In this document: piece by piece, positions 10,554 to 21,834 of the stretch
How positions within the stretch are numbered: the stretch's first letter is position 1
Layout: each line of letters begins with the position of its first letter
Assembly: GCF_001642475.1 (NCBI RefSeq)
Contig: NW_019173934.1
Location: 124,001-188,000, forward strand
Direction: 5' to 3'
Length of the DNA stretch: 64,000 nucleotides
Source: Fonsecaea monophora
Taxonomy: Eukaryota > Ascomycota > Eurotiomycetes > Chaetothyriales > Herpotrichiellaceae
Translations under genes and position numbers: made by a program
Notes under the pieces: generated by a model
The model's database searches: none
Told to the model about the DNA's origin: nothing
What the model saw: only the letters and a program-made list of their open reading frames with translations

Positions 10554-11209
10554 CTTGAATGAATAGAAGGAGGTGATTTGGAAGGGTGTAGAGTGCAAAG
10601 GCGGAAGGAGTGGACGGTGCGCGCTTTTGTAGGCGTCAAGCGAAAGCTGTCAAGTTGGGTTCACTTGCGGGACAAATTGACCACTAATCGTTGAGGTCTG
10701 TCCGTCTGCGGCGAGATTTGAAGAGTTTGAAGGAGAGATAGAAGTATGACAAGGAAATATGACGAGGAAGACGCGCGCGGCGAAAATTAAAGATGCGCCT
10801 GGATGGTGGTGATATGGACTGATAGCAGCGACGATGGTGAAGGAGAAGGCGAGACAGAAGGAGAATGAAGGGGAGTCATGCCAAAATGATGAATGCGGCT
10901 AAAGTTAAGGTGAGACGCAAGCAGAGCAACAGGCAGGCACAAGGAGAGAGTCGGATGCAGCCAAGCAAATGCTAGTCCTGATTAGGCAATGTCGTGTATC
11001 GGTGTCACGTGACATAGTCATAGAGATGCTTGCGCCCATCAATGCGCCCTGTGTCTCAGGCCCGCGGGTTTACAAGTAGACAGCTTTCGTCGACGCCGAT
11101 AATGTTGGAATACTCTACTCGGTACCTGACCCCAAACAACGCCATTCATGTGCCATCGTCTCGAAACATAGCAGTATAACTTTGAAGCTGCAGAGGATCA
11201 TCGGCCAGG
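10554..11209. other. Intergenic between two minus-strand genes
   Basis: Promoter/leader of the export-adaptor gene and 3' region of the Vps24 gene. It is purine-rich on the plus strand (GAAGGAGAAG-like runs near 10840-10900). No coding frame with recognisable features. Confidence 0.5.
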
Positions 11210-11940
11210 TCAGCTCTTCAAGGCCTCGAGTCTCCCTCGCATCTGCTCCAACTCTGCCTCTCTGTCCTCCTCCGGTTCTTCCTCCTCTGCTTCTACCGGG
11301 AGTTGCGGTACTTGCTGTTCTGGTGTGCTCAACTTTCCCTTCAACACCTCACCTAGTACCTTGTCAACTTCTGTCTCTGCTTCTTCGTCCTCCCCCTCCA
11401 GTAGCTCATCGTTGGGTAGAGCATCGCCGACCATCTCTTCAATGATGCCGGCCTTCATTAACTCCTGGCTCAGCTCTTGCATGGTGCCGGTCAACTCCGG
11501 TAACCTGATCAATGTATTCACATCTTTCATTATGCGAGTGCTCGCTTTTAAACTGCCTTCGATCTTCCGGACCGAAAATGCCTCGTTCACTTGCATTTGC
11601 ACGCTTTGCAGTTGTGCTTTACTGGTATGCAGCCTTGCCGATTGCTTCCGTACCTTGATCAACTCTCTGGCAAAGATTCGTGCTTCGTCGGCGCCTTGTT
11701 TCGCCTGCGAAGGGTTTTTTTGTCCACGCTTCGCAGCATTCAGTATAAGAGTCCTCGTCTTCTGTTCTGTGACTTTGAGGTTGGTGATATCCCGGTCCAA
11801 GGCACGCACGTTTTTCCGGATGATACTGTCGCATTTTCGTTTCTGAGGTAGGGTTAGCCTGTTACCAATCTTGTAAGGGATTCAAGACGAACTTGTTCCT
11901 GGGGATCCGGCTTGAAGAAGACTGCCTTGAACGATTGCAT
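11210..11940 (-). CDS. VPS24: ESCRT-III subunit Vps24/CHMP3
   Basis: Polymerises with Snf7 and Vps2 on endosomes to bud vesicles into multivesicular bodies. Two exons: 11940-11893 (MQSFKAVFFKPDPQEQ) and 11842-11210, with a 50-nt GTTCGT...CTCAG intron; 226 aa. After splicing, PDPQEQKRKCDSIIRKN matches the family N-terminus (PDPKEQ...RKN). The body is a basic helical core with RLHTSKAQLQSVQMQ, then MKDVNTLIRLPEL, ELMKAGIIEEMVGD and an acidic linker. The end, LEQMRGRLEALKS, is the C-terminal MIM1 helix that binds Vps4. Length and motif order are normal for Vps24. The gene is followed on the same strand by the mRNA export adaptor, with no reason to see a functional link. Confidence 0.93.
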
Positions 11941-12762
11941 TGTGACGATGTTTTGGAAGTAGTACTGTATTTACTCAGTGGCCTGGCTATCTGTGCTCGA
12001 GCGATAGGAGCTTCTTGTGGTGAACTACAGGGCCATGCTGGGGATTGGGCCAGATGCCGCCAGCGGCAGGCTTGAAGTGAAAATGGAGGGTGGATGTCTG
12101 CGGTAGGACTCAATCATGCGGATAGGGAATAGAGCGAGAGAAGCGGAGCGTCTGGTTGCTGTCCAAAGTAAGTTGTAGGGCTGATGAACGGAGATCAACA
12201 AGAGCAGTTTGTAGCGAATACTTCGTCACCTGCAAGTGTCAGTGGAGGAAGGTTGACAGTGGTGGGTAGGCCCAGTCAGACACACTCCGTTACTTGGCTG
12301 GAAGGGTGACCTTTGGAGGATGAAGCGCTTGGAAGATGTCACGGCCCACGGGTGCCTACGTCGAGGGGGAGGCGAAAGTGGGGGGTAGAGCACAAAACGT
12401 ACGAAGGCAGTCACTATGTACCTCGTACCAGTTGTGCGGCTACGGTACCTGAAGAGCTGAGTGGGCGGCGGAACAGGCACTGAGTGCGCAGCCCAGCAGT
12501 CCCCGGGGGCGCTTTCGATGTTATTCGTTGCACTTCGAACAGCCTCGTCCCTTTCACCTTAGACTGATCGCCCACACACAAATAGTTGAACCTCTCGCAG
12601 CAGACTTGAGTCAAAGCAAGGCAGCAAGCAGACTTTTCAATCTCCCATTCTTCTCACAATCCGGTTTCACGTCTACATCTTGACGACACTCTTCCTCCCG
12701 TTCTTCACCAACACGTTTCCATCCCTTCGTACAGAAACCCCTCTAATTCGCCTACCTCAACT
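11941..12762. other. Divergent promoter region between VPS24 and the p23 gene
   Basis: About 820 bp separating divergently transcribed genes. The 3' portion is C/T-rich and AT-poor with repeated CTTCC/CTCC patches before the p23 start, as in many fungal promoters. Short frames here have no features. Confidence 0.5.
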
Positions 12763-13553
12763 ATGTCTAGCCAGGTTACTCCAGAAGGTAAATCAACCTC
12801 TACCGCAAAGATCTCGGCATAACAGCAATATGCCCTTACGCTCAGAAATAAATCCTTGACTTGGAGCTGATCAGAATACTGACTTGGATTGTCGACAGTC
12901 CTATGGGCGCAGCGCTCATCCGCTACGGAGCCAGAAAAGAACTACATCTACCTAACAATCAGCGTGCCTGATGTCCCCCCCAAATCTCTCAAACTCGATC
13001 TTAAGCCCACCGGGCTCACCTTCACTGGCACGTCAGAGAGCAAGAAGACCACATACCACCTTGAAATGGAGTTTTTCTCCGAGATTGACGTGGAGAACTC
13101 CAAGACGCATCACACTGGTGCCAACATCCAGATGATTCTTAGGAAGAAGGAACTCAAGGAGGAGTATTGGCCACGCCTGCTCAAGGACCCCGCAAAAGTA
13201 CACTATCTGCGCACAGACTTTGACAAGGTACGCCCCGAACGCTCTGAGTCCTTGACCTGGCCGTTTACTGATCTGTCTCCGTTTAGTGGGTCGATGAGGA
13301 CGAACAGAACGAAGCACCCGAGGATGACTACATGAACCAGTTTGGTGGAGGTCTCGGAGAAGACGGTGGCTTTGGTGGTATTGACTTCTCCAAACTCGGC
13401 GGGGGCGCTGGCTTGGGAGCAGAAGGAGCAGGTGCTGAGGGTGGCGACGACAACGAAGAGGAGGATGATGATGACGACGAGATGCCCGATCTCGAAGATG
13501 ATGAGGCCGAAGGTGACGCTAAAGGCAAGGGCAAGGGCAAGGAGGCGGCATGA
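12763..13553 (+). CDS. SBA1: Hsp90 co-chaperone p23/Sba1 (CS domain)
   Basis: Binds and stabilises the ATP-bound closed state of Hsp90 in cytosol and nucleus. Three exons: 12763-12787, 12899-13227 and 13287-13553; 206 aa. Introns are 111 and 59 nt. The CS fold runs from VLWAQRSSATEPEKNYIYLT to about residue 115 and carries the p23 signature LTFTGTSESKKTTYHLEMEF and the strongly conserved KEEYWPRLLKD. The third exon starts WVDEDEQNE, matching the conserved W-x-D-E-D element after the domain. The tail is Gly-rich (GGGLGEDGG), then acidic (EEEDDDDDEMPDLEDDE), then a short Lys/Gly-rich end, as usual for fungal p23. Length is typical. Confidence 0.93.
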
Positions 13554-15280
13554 GTCGCACGTTGGGACATCAGACGGTACGGTACCTCCATGCACGGCGT
13601 CGAAGCAAGCCGATCAGAATGGAGTTCAGACCCAGCCATTCTTGCTCGTTAATGCCAGGTCCTCGAGTCAATGCTGCATACATCCAACTCTACGAAAATT
13701 CCACCATCAGGTTTACCTCTTCCTTCTCACCCGACCCGTCAATATATGAGCGAGCGTTCTTGTATTGTCACCACATCCTCTTAGAGTATCTTGGCCACTT
13801 GCGTCTTTCCTACCTCGACACCAAGGCTGGAGCGCGGCTCTACTATTAGGCAACGAAAGCTAAGGGGCTCTGCTGTTCTATCGGCGCGACAATATTATAA
13901 CACTTTCTTTTGTCCAGTTGCAGTGGTACCCCAGGAATTTCGGGGAAGGAACTGTCATGGGGAGATGGGTTCTGGGAGAGACGGCAACGAATGGAAAGGA
14001 GTGCTCCTCAATAATCATTCAATCAATCATGCCACTAAACCCGTCTATCTCGAAAGAATTGATTGAGATCCCCTACATAGTCCCACGTAAGATGAGTCGC
14101 TGAAGCGCCACAAAGGTTTTAGGAATGAGCACTCGTGCATGTTGAAAGGTACAGCTGCCACACCAGAAAGAATAATACATTGACACATGGCACACCGCAT
14201 CTCTTTTCAGGCAACCTGGGCTTCCGAGGTGCAGACATGCCCGAGCCACGGGATAGGGAGTGCGGTGAAGGTATCCAATACCAACACAGCGCTTCAGTTA
14301 TAAGCAGGCGGCAAGGCGGGTTGATGAGTCAGACAGCGTAAGTTACCTCGCCAGTGCATCCTTAGTCGACACCAACCAAGACGACTATCACCATCACTGT
14401 CGTCAATACCTACTTGTAGGTAGTGTGAGTTTTGCTGGCGGTCTGGCCTTTTGGTGCTGGCCTTTTGGTGCTTACATAACGATGCCGCAATCGGCACCAG
14501 CTGATAGCACGTGCAATATGGTGATGGGACGGAATAATACTTTTCCGTCTCTCTCTCTCTCTCTGTCCTCGAGTGATAGAGGTGCCAGTAACAATCACCA
14601 CCAGGTGGTCAGGTAATTGTCCCAAGTGCACAACACAACAGTCTGTTCCACTGTAACTGCCAGGACTGCTTTTCCTTGACCTCAGCTCCTCCAAGCCGAC
14701 AATGAGTGCAGACGATAGGAAGGACTAGGCGTGCAAAACCTGTCGACCCCAAGAACCCAATGACGGGGAAGCGCCATCTCAGTTACCCGTTCGTTGGTTG
14801 TAATCACCATATCGAATACAAATGCAAGGCTTCGACCGTCTGGCAAAACCAGCATGTTTCCCCGATAGGCGATCCATGAACCTGTTCCATTCCGCTCCCG
14901 TTGCCTTATCGCTGGGTGGGAAGATGAAGACAACAGTTGACTGAAGAAGCAGAGGCAGAAGCACAGCTTTAAGCAAGGTCGGGCGAAGAAAAACAAGCAC
15001 CAACTCTTATATGCAGAAGCAATATTCCTTCCTGCCTAAAAAGGGACATTTCAGGGCTGAGATGGAGAAATTCCCATCACTTTATTGGCCTCTCTGCACG
15101 ATTGGCTTGGTTTAGACTTTGTGAGTTTTACGTACAATTGAGGCTTGCTGGGCTTGTTGGGCGCAGTTGGACCAGCCACTGATCTACAGCACAAACACGA
15201 ACCAATTCTTTAAATACTTCGAGCACAGCAATTCCTCCAACTTCCCATTCCGGTACCATTTTCGCGCGACAAACCAAAAC
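13554..15280. other. 1.7 kb intergenic region
   Basis: No supportable gene. It contains a (CT)n run near 14549-14564. A minus-strand frame (14682-14996) has a hydrophobic start but no motif, homologue or splice support. Confidence 0.5.
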
Positions 15281-15334
15281 ATGTCACACACTCACGTCGA
15301 TTGGGCTCTCAGTCGCGGCTTGTTAGTTCCCTAG
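15281..15334 (+). promoter_or_regulatory. Upstream ORF (17 codons) in the LtrA-family gene leader
   Basis: An ATG in AAAACATGTCA context starts a 17-codon frame ending in TAG, 47 nt before the main ATG at 15382 and in a different frame. If the transcript begins upstream of 15281, ribosomes meet this ATG first, which usually lowers downstream translation. Confidence 0.4.
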
Positions 15335-15381
15335 AATCAAAAGGTCGCCCTTCTCTTTACGAGGACCTCCAACCTAGTAAC

Positions 15382-16788
15382 ATGCCAGATTCCAATGCCG
15401 ATCTTGGGGAGAAGCCGCCATCGCCTTCAACGAGGGCGGCAGACCCGTTCTCATCTCCTTCTCCTCCTTCAATTGAACCTCGACCCGTATCAGCAGACAA
15501 CGAAGCAGTCGCATCTCGATACCTGATCAAACGGCCCAAAGCGCTACAATGGTTCCACAACGGCAGGCTAGAGCGGGAATCCGAGGAGGAGCGTCAGGCT
15601 GGGCGCTTCGAGCTGTTCCTCGACCTACTGTACGTCGCGCTCGTGGCGAACTTCGCAGAGGACCTGGCCGAACACCCGTCTGGCGCCGAACTGGTCAAGT
15701 ATTTGTTGATCTTTGCGCCAGCGTGGCACATCTGGAGCGACCTGCGCGAGATCATGAACTCGTACTACAACGACGACCTGGTTCAGCGTGGCGTGATCCT
15801 GTGGGTCATGGCACTGATGGTGCTCTACGGAAACAACGCCCGGCTTGTTGCAGACGACATTGGCGCCATGAGGACGGTGGTGGGCGCCTTCATGGTAGCC
15901 CGCCTAACGGTAGCGGCGGTCTACCTCATCTCCTCGTTCGCCAGCTTCCAGCACCGCACACAAGCCAGAGTCATGGCTGCATTCATCACGGTGGGCGTGC
16001 TCATCTGGATCCCTCTATATTTTGAACACGTGAGCTTGCGGGCTAAGATTGCTGTTGCCGTCGTGGGCATCGTCTACCACGAAGTCGCATGGGTCATCAC
16101 GTTCGGGACCTGGATCAAGAGACACCTGAACCTTGAGTACAGCACCGCCGTGGACATCAACCATGAAATCGATCGACTCGCGGCCTTTTACATCATCATC
16201 CTCGGCGAGTATCTGTACAGCATCGTCGTGGGCGATCCTGCCGCAATCGGACTGAATATGGGTCTGTTGAAGGCCGTGTGGACGCTGATCATCGCCTTCT
16301 GCCTCAATTGGCTGTACGTGAACGGCGACGGAAGTCTCAGCAGTGTGCACCCGATTCGGCGCTCCGTTACCACAGCGTTCGCCTTCTTTAGTCTGCACAT
16401 GCCGCTGGCCGCGTCACTCCTGGTCGGCGGTCACATCTGCGCCGTGAGCGCGGGGCAGGCTGAGCTCGACTCAGGCGAGCGCTGGCTGCTAGGCGGCGGA
16501 CTGGGCGTGGGCATGTTCTGCCTGTGGCTCCTTGCGATGCTGTTTCGCGTGGAAGACTCCTGCGAGCTGATTCTGCCCAAGACGGCCCGCGTCGCCATGA
16601 GACTCGTCGTCGCCGTCATCCTGGTCCTCCTACCCCTGGTCCACCACGACCACTTCGACCCCGTGCAGCTGCTGAGCACCGTCACGGGTCTGATCGTCTT
16701 CGTCACCGTCTGGGAGACCGTGGGCGGATTGAGGAAGGGATCGAAAGTGTACGAGAAATGGGAAGCGAGGAACCCGCACAGTGACTGA
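15382..16788 (+). CDS. Low-temperature-requirement A (LtrA)-family multi-pass membrane protein
   Basis: Single exon, 468 aa from the first in-frame ATG; the frame is open further upstream but without ATG. The LtrA family (PF06772) was named from a Listeria cold-growth gene; its biochemical role in fungi is unknown. Family marks include RFELFLDLLYVALVANFAEDL near the start of the membrane region and DINHEIDRLAAFYIIILGE in the middle, which match the typical FxDLxFVxxxxxxA and D-x-x-H-xx-x-R-xxxFxIIxLGE motifs. I count about ten hydrophobic segments between residues ~75 and 455. The first ~60 residues are Ser/Pro-rich and polar, probably cytosolic. A charged loop separates the central helices. 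The short uORF upstream may limit expression. Confidence 0.85.
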   Translation: MPDSNADLGEKPPSPSTRAADPFSSPSPPSIEPRPVSADNEAVASRYLIKRPKALQWFHNGRLERESEEERQAGRFELFLDLLYVALVANFAEDLAEHPSGAELVKYLLIFAPAWHIWSDLREIMNSYYNDDLVQRGVILWVMALMVLYGNNARLVADDIGAMRTVVGAFMVARLTVAAVYLISSFASFQHRTQARVMAAFITVGVLIWIPLYFEHVSLRAKIAVAVVGIVYHEVAWVITFGTWIKRHLNLEYSTAVDINHEIDRLAAFYIIILGEYLYSIVVGDPAAIGLNMGLLKAVWTLIIAFCLNWLYVNGDGSLSSVHPIRRSVTTAFAFFSLHMPLAASLLVGGHICAVSAGQAELDSGERWLLGGGLGVGMFCLWLLAMLFRVEDSCELILPKTARVAMRLVVAVILVLLPLVHHDHFDPVQLLSTVTGLIVFVTVWETVGGLRKGSKVYEKWEARNPHSD

Positions 16789-17356
16789 AAGTTTGTATCA
16801 TATATGTGCCATGTCCATACCCGACCAGTCAGTGAGACCTTCTGGATTTCCTCCTCGGTCCCGTATATAGCCAGGGTAGTGTATACAAAACGCTAGCCCA
16901 GACCACTGCTACCCCTCCTTGCACTTGCGGTAGAATATGTGATATATGATTATCAATCCAGACCTGTGGCCATCTATCCACGACCCAGCGTGCTCAGCTT
17001 GACGTGGTCCGCCCCCCAAAAACTGTGGGAAAGTGACTTTTTGTAGATAATCTGGTGTCCAGAAACCTCGATAACACTCATTCATACATGCATGCTTTTG
17101 ATACTTTTCTCTGCATCTCCTTGATATGCCAATGATCTGGTATGGTATGCAATGATATAGGATGGTTCGTCGTTGGCCCTGACAAAAAGAGAGGTGATTA
17201 TCGCCCCCCAAGAGAAGACATTTCCCTTGATCCCGATGCCCATGATATCGTACAGAGTACATAACCACAAAACATTGAAGCCCATAATGAACCGGAATAC
17301 TTTTCGATGTTCCCTGCCAGAAAGTATGTTTTTTTTTGGCTTTGAGCGGACCAAAT
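16789..17356. other. Convergent 3' intergenic region
   Basis: Lies between the ends of the LtrA gene and the minus-strand membrane-protein gene. Frames overlap on both strands without features. Confidence 0.5.
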
Positions 17357-18832
17357 TCAATCGCCCCGCCGTCTTCTCTCCCATGCACTCATCCCTTCCC
17401 CTGATCTTCTCTCCTCGCCTGACTCTACAGCTGCCATTCCCTTGTCGTACTCGGCGCTCCCGCTCTGTCTCCTTTCCCTCTCTAGCATCTCGTCAAATTC
17501 CCGTTGCGCTTGTTCTCTGGCACGCCCGTCCCTACCAAATCTTGTCTCATTGTTGGACGGGACGCTTTCGTCGCTTTCCCAGTCGCGTTCTGCCATCGGA
17601 TTCGCACGGGCTTCACGAGCTCGTTCAGTTTCGAGTCTTTGACGGCGAAGTTCGGCGTCAGATGGCGGTGTTGAGGAGTTGGCGGACGAAGGAGAATTGC
17701 CCCTTCGAATGCGCTCCCAGACGCTCCCGCCTGCAGACCGCTTGTAAGATGACGGGGTCGCCATATCCGGGTCGTTTCCGGCGGTAGGGGATGCATCGTC
17801 AAAGAAGAAGGGGTCGGCGTCGGCTGAGGAGGTGGCGGATGTATTGTCCTGCATCTGCCGTGGTGGTTGGGGTGTTTGATATCCTTGCTGCTGTTTTCTC
17901 TCGCGGGCCGTTACTCTAGAGTCATCCAGCATACCAGTGTCGCTCGCTCCGCTGCTGTCACCATCGAAGGTGCGATCGATGACAGAGCCGTCTGGATGAC
18001 TGCCGCTTTCCATGTCTCTGTAATATGCCTGGGAATCGGGTTGTGCGTCTCGGCCATCATCTTGCCCTTGAGGCTGCTGAGGCCATTCCATCGGGATATT
18101 TGAGAGTGTTCGATTCATGTCGCCACGTCCTCTTTCTCGCATTGCCTGGATGAGCCCTTGGGTCCGCGGATCGGTAGCCATGCCTGTGGCTGCACTGAAA
18201 CTACCTAAAGCTCCAACGACGGGGGTGCCGACCAGGAAACACAGCTCTATCCAGATGATATACCTTGTCACCTGCCAGGCTGTTTGGGCTAATTGACCGG
18301 TTATAAGAGGCATCTGTTGAAGAGGGAACTTGTTGTACCGCTCCAAAGGCTTTGCTGAGACGAAAGGGAACTTCATCTTGGCGCGACCTCTGTAAGCCAG
18401 GTAGAACCCAAAGGCTGAGGAAGCAAACGTGGCCACGGAACCGTAAAGGAGCCTCCGAGAAGTCCAATATGTCAGAGCTTCCGCCTCTTGTTGGGTGACA
18501 GGTCTCTGTACCACGTTTTCAGAGCCACGTATGAGGTCGATAGCTAGGACACCTGCCCTCCGCGCCCTCATAGGTCCACCATATACCCACCATCTTGAAA
18601 GACCATGCAGAGGCATATTGTCAAATGAGAGGCGGTAGAGGCGTGGCGTATTGTTGAGTTCGTAGCTTAGAGACAGCGTGTCCGGTTCGACAGACACCTG
18701 GTATTTGGACCGTGCCTGTATGACTTCCAGCAACTTCGATCTTGTTTCTGATTCTCCAGGCTTATTGACGGGTCGAGCCCCAGGCCCCATTGACGGAGGA
18801 TACCTGGAGGGAGGAGAGCCTTCGGTCGCCAT
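17357..18832 (-). CDS. Fungal membrane protein of unknown function
   Basis: Single exon, 491 aa starting MATEGSPPSRYPP. Residues ~1-110 are polar and contain a beta-rich stretch (KYQVSVEPDTLSLSYEL, PRLYRLSF). Two hydrophobic segments follow, around residues 128-148 (LLYGSVATFASSAFGFYLAY) and 190-218 (TRYIIWIELCFLVGTPVVGALGSF), implying a hairpin or two-span membrane protein. The C-terminal half is disordered, rich in Gln, Ser, Arg and Asp, with charged Arg/Glu runs (EREQAQREFDEMLERERR) that may be helical. I do not recognise a family. It may sit in a mitochondrial or endomembrane compartment, but no clear targeting signal is visible. Confidence 0.75.
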   Translation of the reverse strand: MATEGSPPSRYPPSMGPGARPVNKPGESETRSKLLEVIQARSKYQVSVEPDTLSLSYELNNTPRLYRLSFDNMPLHGLSRWWVYGGPMRARRAGVLAIDLIRGSENVVQRPVTQQEAEALTYWTSRRLLYGSVATFASSAFGFYLAYRGRAKMKFPFVSAKPLERYNKFPLQQMPLITGQLAQTAWQVTRYIIWIELCFLVGTPVVGALGSFSAATGMATDPRTQGLIQAMRERGRGDMNRTLSNIPMEWPQQPQGQDDGRDAQPDSQAYYRDMESGSHPDGSVIDRTFDGDSSGASDTGMLDDSRVTARERKQQQGYQTPQPPRQMQDNTSATSSADADPFFFDDASPTAGNDPDMATPSSYKRSAGGSVWERIRRGNSPSSANSSTPPSDAELRRQRLETERAREARANPMAERDWESDESVPSNNETRFGRDGRAREQAQREFDEMLERERRQSGSAEYDKGMAAVESGEERRSGEGMSAWERRRRGD

Positions 18833-19369
18833 AATGTGCGGCGGCGACTATGGGCGCGCAGCTCGAGATTATTGACAGTGGAAGGACAGTGAGAACCTCA
18901 TTGGGAAAAGTGATGGAACATTTGAGGTGGGAGAGCAAGAGCGAGCAGTATAGGGAAGGCGGACAACTGCAGCTCTACCGAGTACAGGTCAGGAAGCTGT
19001 GGATTTGTCTCATGCGACGCTTTTACACTGACGTCGGCGATTTGTCCCCCCACACTCACACACTCACAAACACGCAGGTGGCCACCTACTGAAAACATCC
19101 ACAGCCCACCAGCGCCCACTCATCCGATCCTCTTCAACGAATCTAGCCTGCACTCTATGCCTAACCCACACCCTTTGGCTTCCATCCCATCCTTCTGGCA
19201 ATTTACTACCCTTTCAAGACCGTCGGCCACCCCGTACTTCGCTTCACACTCGACCCTACATCTGACCGTTAAGGGAAGCGCAGCCTTGGCCTTGAAGAAA
19301 ACCACAATCTCTTGAACAAATTTGCCATACGCTTCGACAGCCTTTTGACCGTGTCCGATCTTCGCCAAC
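18833..19369. other. Divergent promoter between the membrane protein and TMA46
   Basis: About 540 bp. Contains a CACACTCACACACTCACAAA run near 19050 and AT-poor leader sequence. No gene. Confidence 0.5.
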
Positions 19370-20608
19370 ATGCCTCCCAAGGCCAAAGGCGGCGAACAGC
19401 CGAAAAAGTCCAAGGCCTCGGTCGAGGACAAGACTTTTGGAATGAAAAACAAGAAGGGCGGCACCGCAAAGAGACAGATCGCTCAGCTACAGGCCCAAGC
19501 AAAGTCGAACAAGTCCCCTGAAGAGAAGAGAAAAGAAGCGGAAAAAGAACAGAGAAAGAAGGAGAAGGAAGCAGCCGAAAAGGCAAAAGCCGAGGCCGCT
19601 GAACTCTTCAAGCCCGTCCAGGTCCAGAAAGTCCCCTTTGGTGTGGACCCGAAGACGGTGCTGTGTCAGTTTTTCAAGCAGGGCCACTGTGACAAGGGAA
19701 AGAAATGCAAATTCAGCCATGACCTGGAAGTGGTAAAGAAAGTGGCCAAGAGAGATCTGTATCAAGATACCCGAGAACAGGAGAAAGAGGAGAAAGAGAA
19801 AGACAACATGGAGGATTGGGATGAAGAGAAGCTACGAAAGGTGGTGCTCAGTAAACATGGAAACCCTCGGACGACTACGGATAAAGTCTGCAAATACTTC
19901 ATTCAAGCAGTAGAAGATGGGAAATATGGCTGGTTTTGGACTTGTCCCAATGGAGGGGACAAGTGCATGTACAAGCACAGCTTGCCGCCCGGGTATGAGG
20001 ATTGCCATCTTCTGCTCTACTGAGACTTGCTAACTTTCTATACCAGATTTGTATTAAAAACCAAGGAACAGCGGCGGGCCGAGAAGGCATTGATGGACAA
20101 ATCTCCGATGAACACACTGACACTGGAGGATTTCCTCGAATCCGAACGACATAAACTGACTGGTACCCTGACGCCCGTGACACCAGAGTCATTCGCCAAA
20201 TGGAAGAAAGAACGAATGGACAAGAAGGCTGCCGAAGCAGAAGCCATGAAAGCGAAGGATGCTACGGGTCGCGCCATGTTTGAAAGTGGAAACTGGAAAG
20301 ACTCGGAAGACGAAGATAGTGACGACGACGAAGAGGACGACGACGACGATAGTGGTGACGGCGCATGGAACCTTGAGGCTATGCGCAAAGAAACTGAAAG
20401 ACTCCGGATGCTCAAAGAAGAGGAGCGATTAGCCAAAACGAACGGTGAACCTATATCAGATCGAAACGATGATACCGAGAGCAACGCGGCGGAGAGTCAA
20501 GAAGGGGGTAACGACGATGATGACGATGGCGGAAGTGGTAACGATGATGAGAGCCACAGGGATCTTCTCGAGACGAATGGGGAAGCAGCAGCACAAAAGG
20601 TTGAATAG
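19370..20608 (+). CDS. TMA46: CCCH zinc-finger translation factor Tma46 / DFRP1 (ZC3H15-like)
   Basis: Partner of the DRG GTPase (Rbg1) at ribosomes; it stabilises the GTPase and helps translation. Two exons, 19370-19992 and 20047-20608, with a 54-nt intron carrying a good branch site (GCTAACT); 394 aa. The N-terminus MPPKAKGGEQPKK and the basic coiled-coil region (residues ~25-85) are typical. Two CCCH fingers follow: CQFFKQGHCDKGKKCKFSH (residues ~101-119) and CKYFIQAVED...CMYKH (~170-203, with the long spacing of this family). Splicing gives LPPGFVLKTKEQRR, then the conserved TLTLEDFLESERHKL, which is the DRG-binding (DFRP) region. The tail has acidic DDDEEDDDDDS blocks. Confidence 0.93.
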
Positions 20609-21380
20609 TGAGCTGGGCTCTCGTTCGGATCACATCTGCTCTCCCTGCACTGGATCTTATGCATTCACTTTTGCGACGGGGATACACAGTGATACAGCGT
20701 CTTTGGTCTCCTACAGGCGTTAATCATGCGAAGGAAACGACTTAACGCTGAAACTTTCAAAGTAGCATTCGGGTATTGATTGACACTGCTTTTGACAGCG
20801 ACCACTGGACTTACAGAAAGCCCATGGATTTCGACGGGACATATATTACGGGGAAAGTCAATCCACACCAAGGCAACTATGGGGTAAATATGCTATCGTG
20901 ATAGACGAGTATCATGGACATGGGACCATTTTGTGGTGTATGAAATAATGTCAGCTCAATACATGCCTGCGATCCCCCCGCAAAACCCGGTTCCCTCTCC
21001 GCTTGTCGCGCCCCCGCCAACTGTGACCCGCGCCAATCGCTTCGCGCACCAAAGCTCCATTGAACGGCTTAACAAAGCAAAAAGAGCTTGCGCAGTCCAG
21101 GCATATGTGCGGAGACGAGTGATCTACCTCGTATTAATTTATCAAGTATTGAGTGCCTTTGTTGCTCTTACAGGCAATCCCGACCTTTTTCGAAGCAGCA
21201 TCCGCCGGTGCATGCCGTCGTCGTTGTCTACTTGGTTTGCTTGGAGCAAGCAAGAACACGTCTTTCACTAGCCAGGTACTTCCGAGTTTGTCACGGCGAG
21301 GTCACCAGGGTTTTGAAACTCTGTGTTCGGATCGTACATACGTTCAAAGCTTCCTGCCTCGACCACCACGGATCGTCACA
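20609..21380. other. Intergenic region
   Basis: No supportable gene; 3' region of TMA46 and leader of the next small gene. Overlapping short frames lack motifs. Confidence 0.5.
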
Positions 21381-21834
21381 ATGCCTCCTCCTCCCGCTTC
21401 CAATTCCCAACCTCACAGCTCCATTCCAGGATACCGTCCCGGTCCCTACCTCACGTAAGTAACGAGGCCCCGAAACACCTTGGCTTAGATCTTCCACTAC
21501 CCTCCTCCTCCTCCTCCTCCTCACCATCATCACCATCACACCTTTCTTACAAAACGTAGCCCCCTTGGCCTGGCTGTGCATGATTTGGGTGACTAAAAGA
21601 AAAGAAAACAGGCGCTCCAAGAAATTCTTCCTCGCCGCCGTCGTCTTCATCCCCGTGGCCTCTTACCTGTGGCTGCGTCGGCTCGAATCGCAGTCCCGCG
21701 AACGCACGAGACTCCTCGAGGAGGAGGGCCGGCGGAATTGGATCCAGGCCGAGAAGGAAAAACAGCGGTATCTGGCGAGTAGGAAGGACCGGGACCTGAG
21801 CGTCGCGGTGGGGAGGAGTGGTGGGGGAGTCTGA
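21381..21834 (+). CDS. Small single-span membrane protein, unknown
   Basis: Two exons, 21381-21454 and 21612-21834, intron 157 nt (GTAAGT donor, TGACTAA branch, CAG acceptor); 98 aa. The first exon gives MPPPPASNSQPHSSIPGYRP and the join PGPYLT/RSKKFFLAA is in phase only with the acceptor at 21611. A nearer TAG acceptor at 21559 does not keep the frame. The protein has a basic RSKK motif, one hydrophobic span (FFLAAVVFIPVASYLWL, residues ~30-46) and a charged helical tail (RLESQSRERTRLLEEEGRR). This layout resembles small inner-mitochondrial or ER tail proteins, but I do not recognise it. Confidence 0.6.

Noticed and set aside
14682..15003. 104-codon minus-strand frame with hydrophobic start
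   Set aside because: No cleavage site pattern beyond a hydrophobic start, no motif, no splice support.
21455..21559. Shorter intron for the small membrane-protein gene ending at TAG 21559
   Set aside because: Leaves the wrong phase; the acceptor at 21611 keeps frame and has a branch site.
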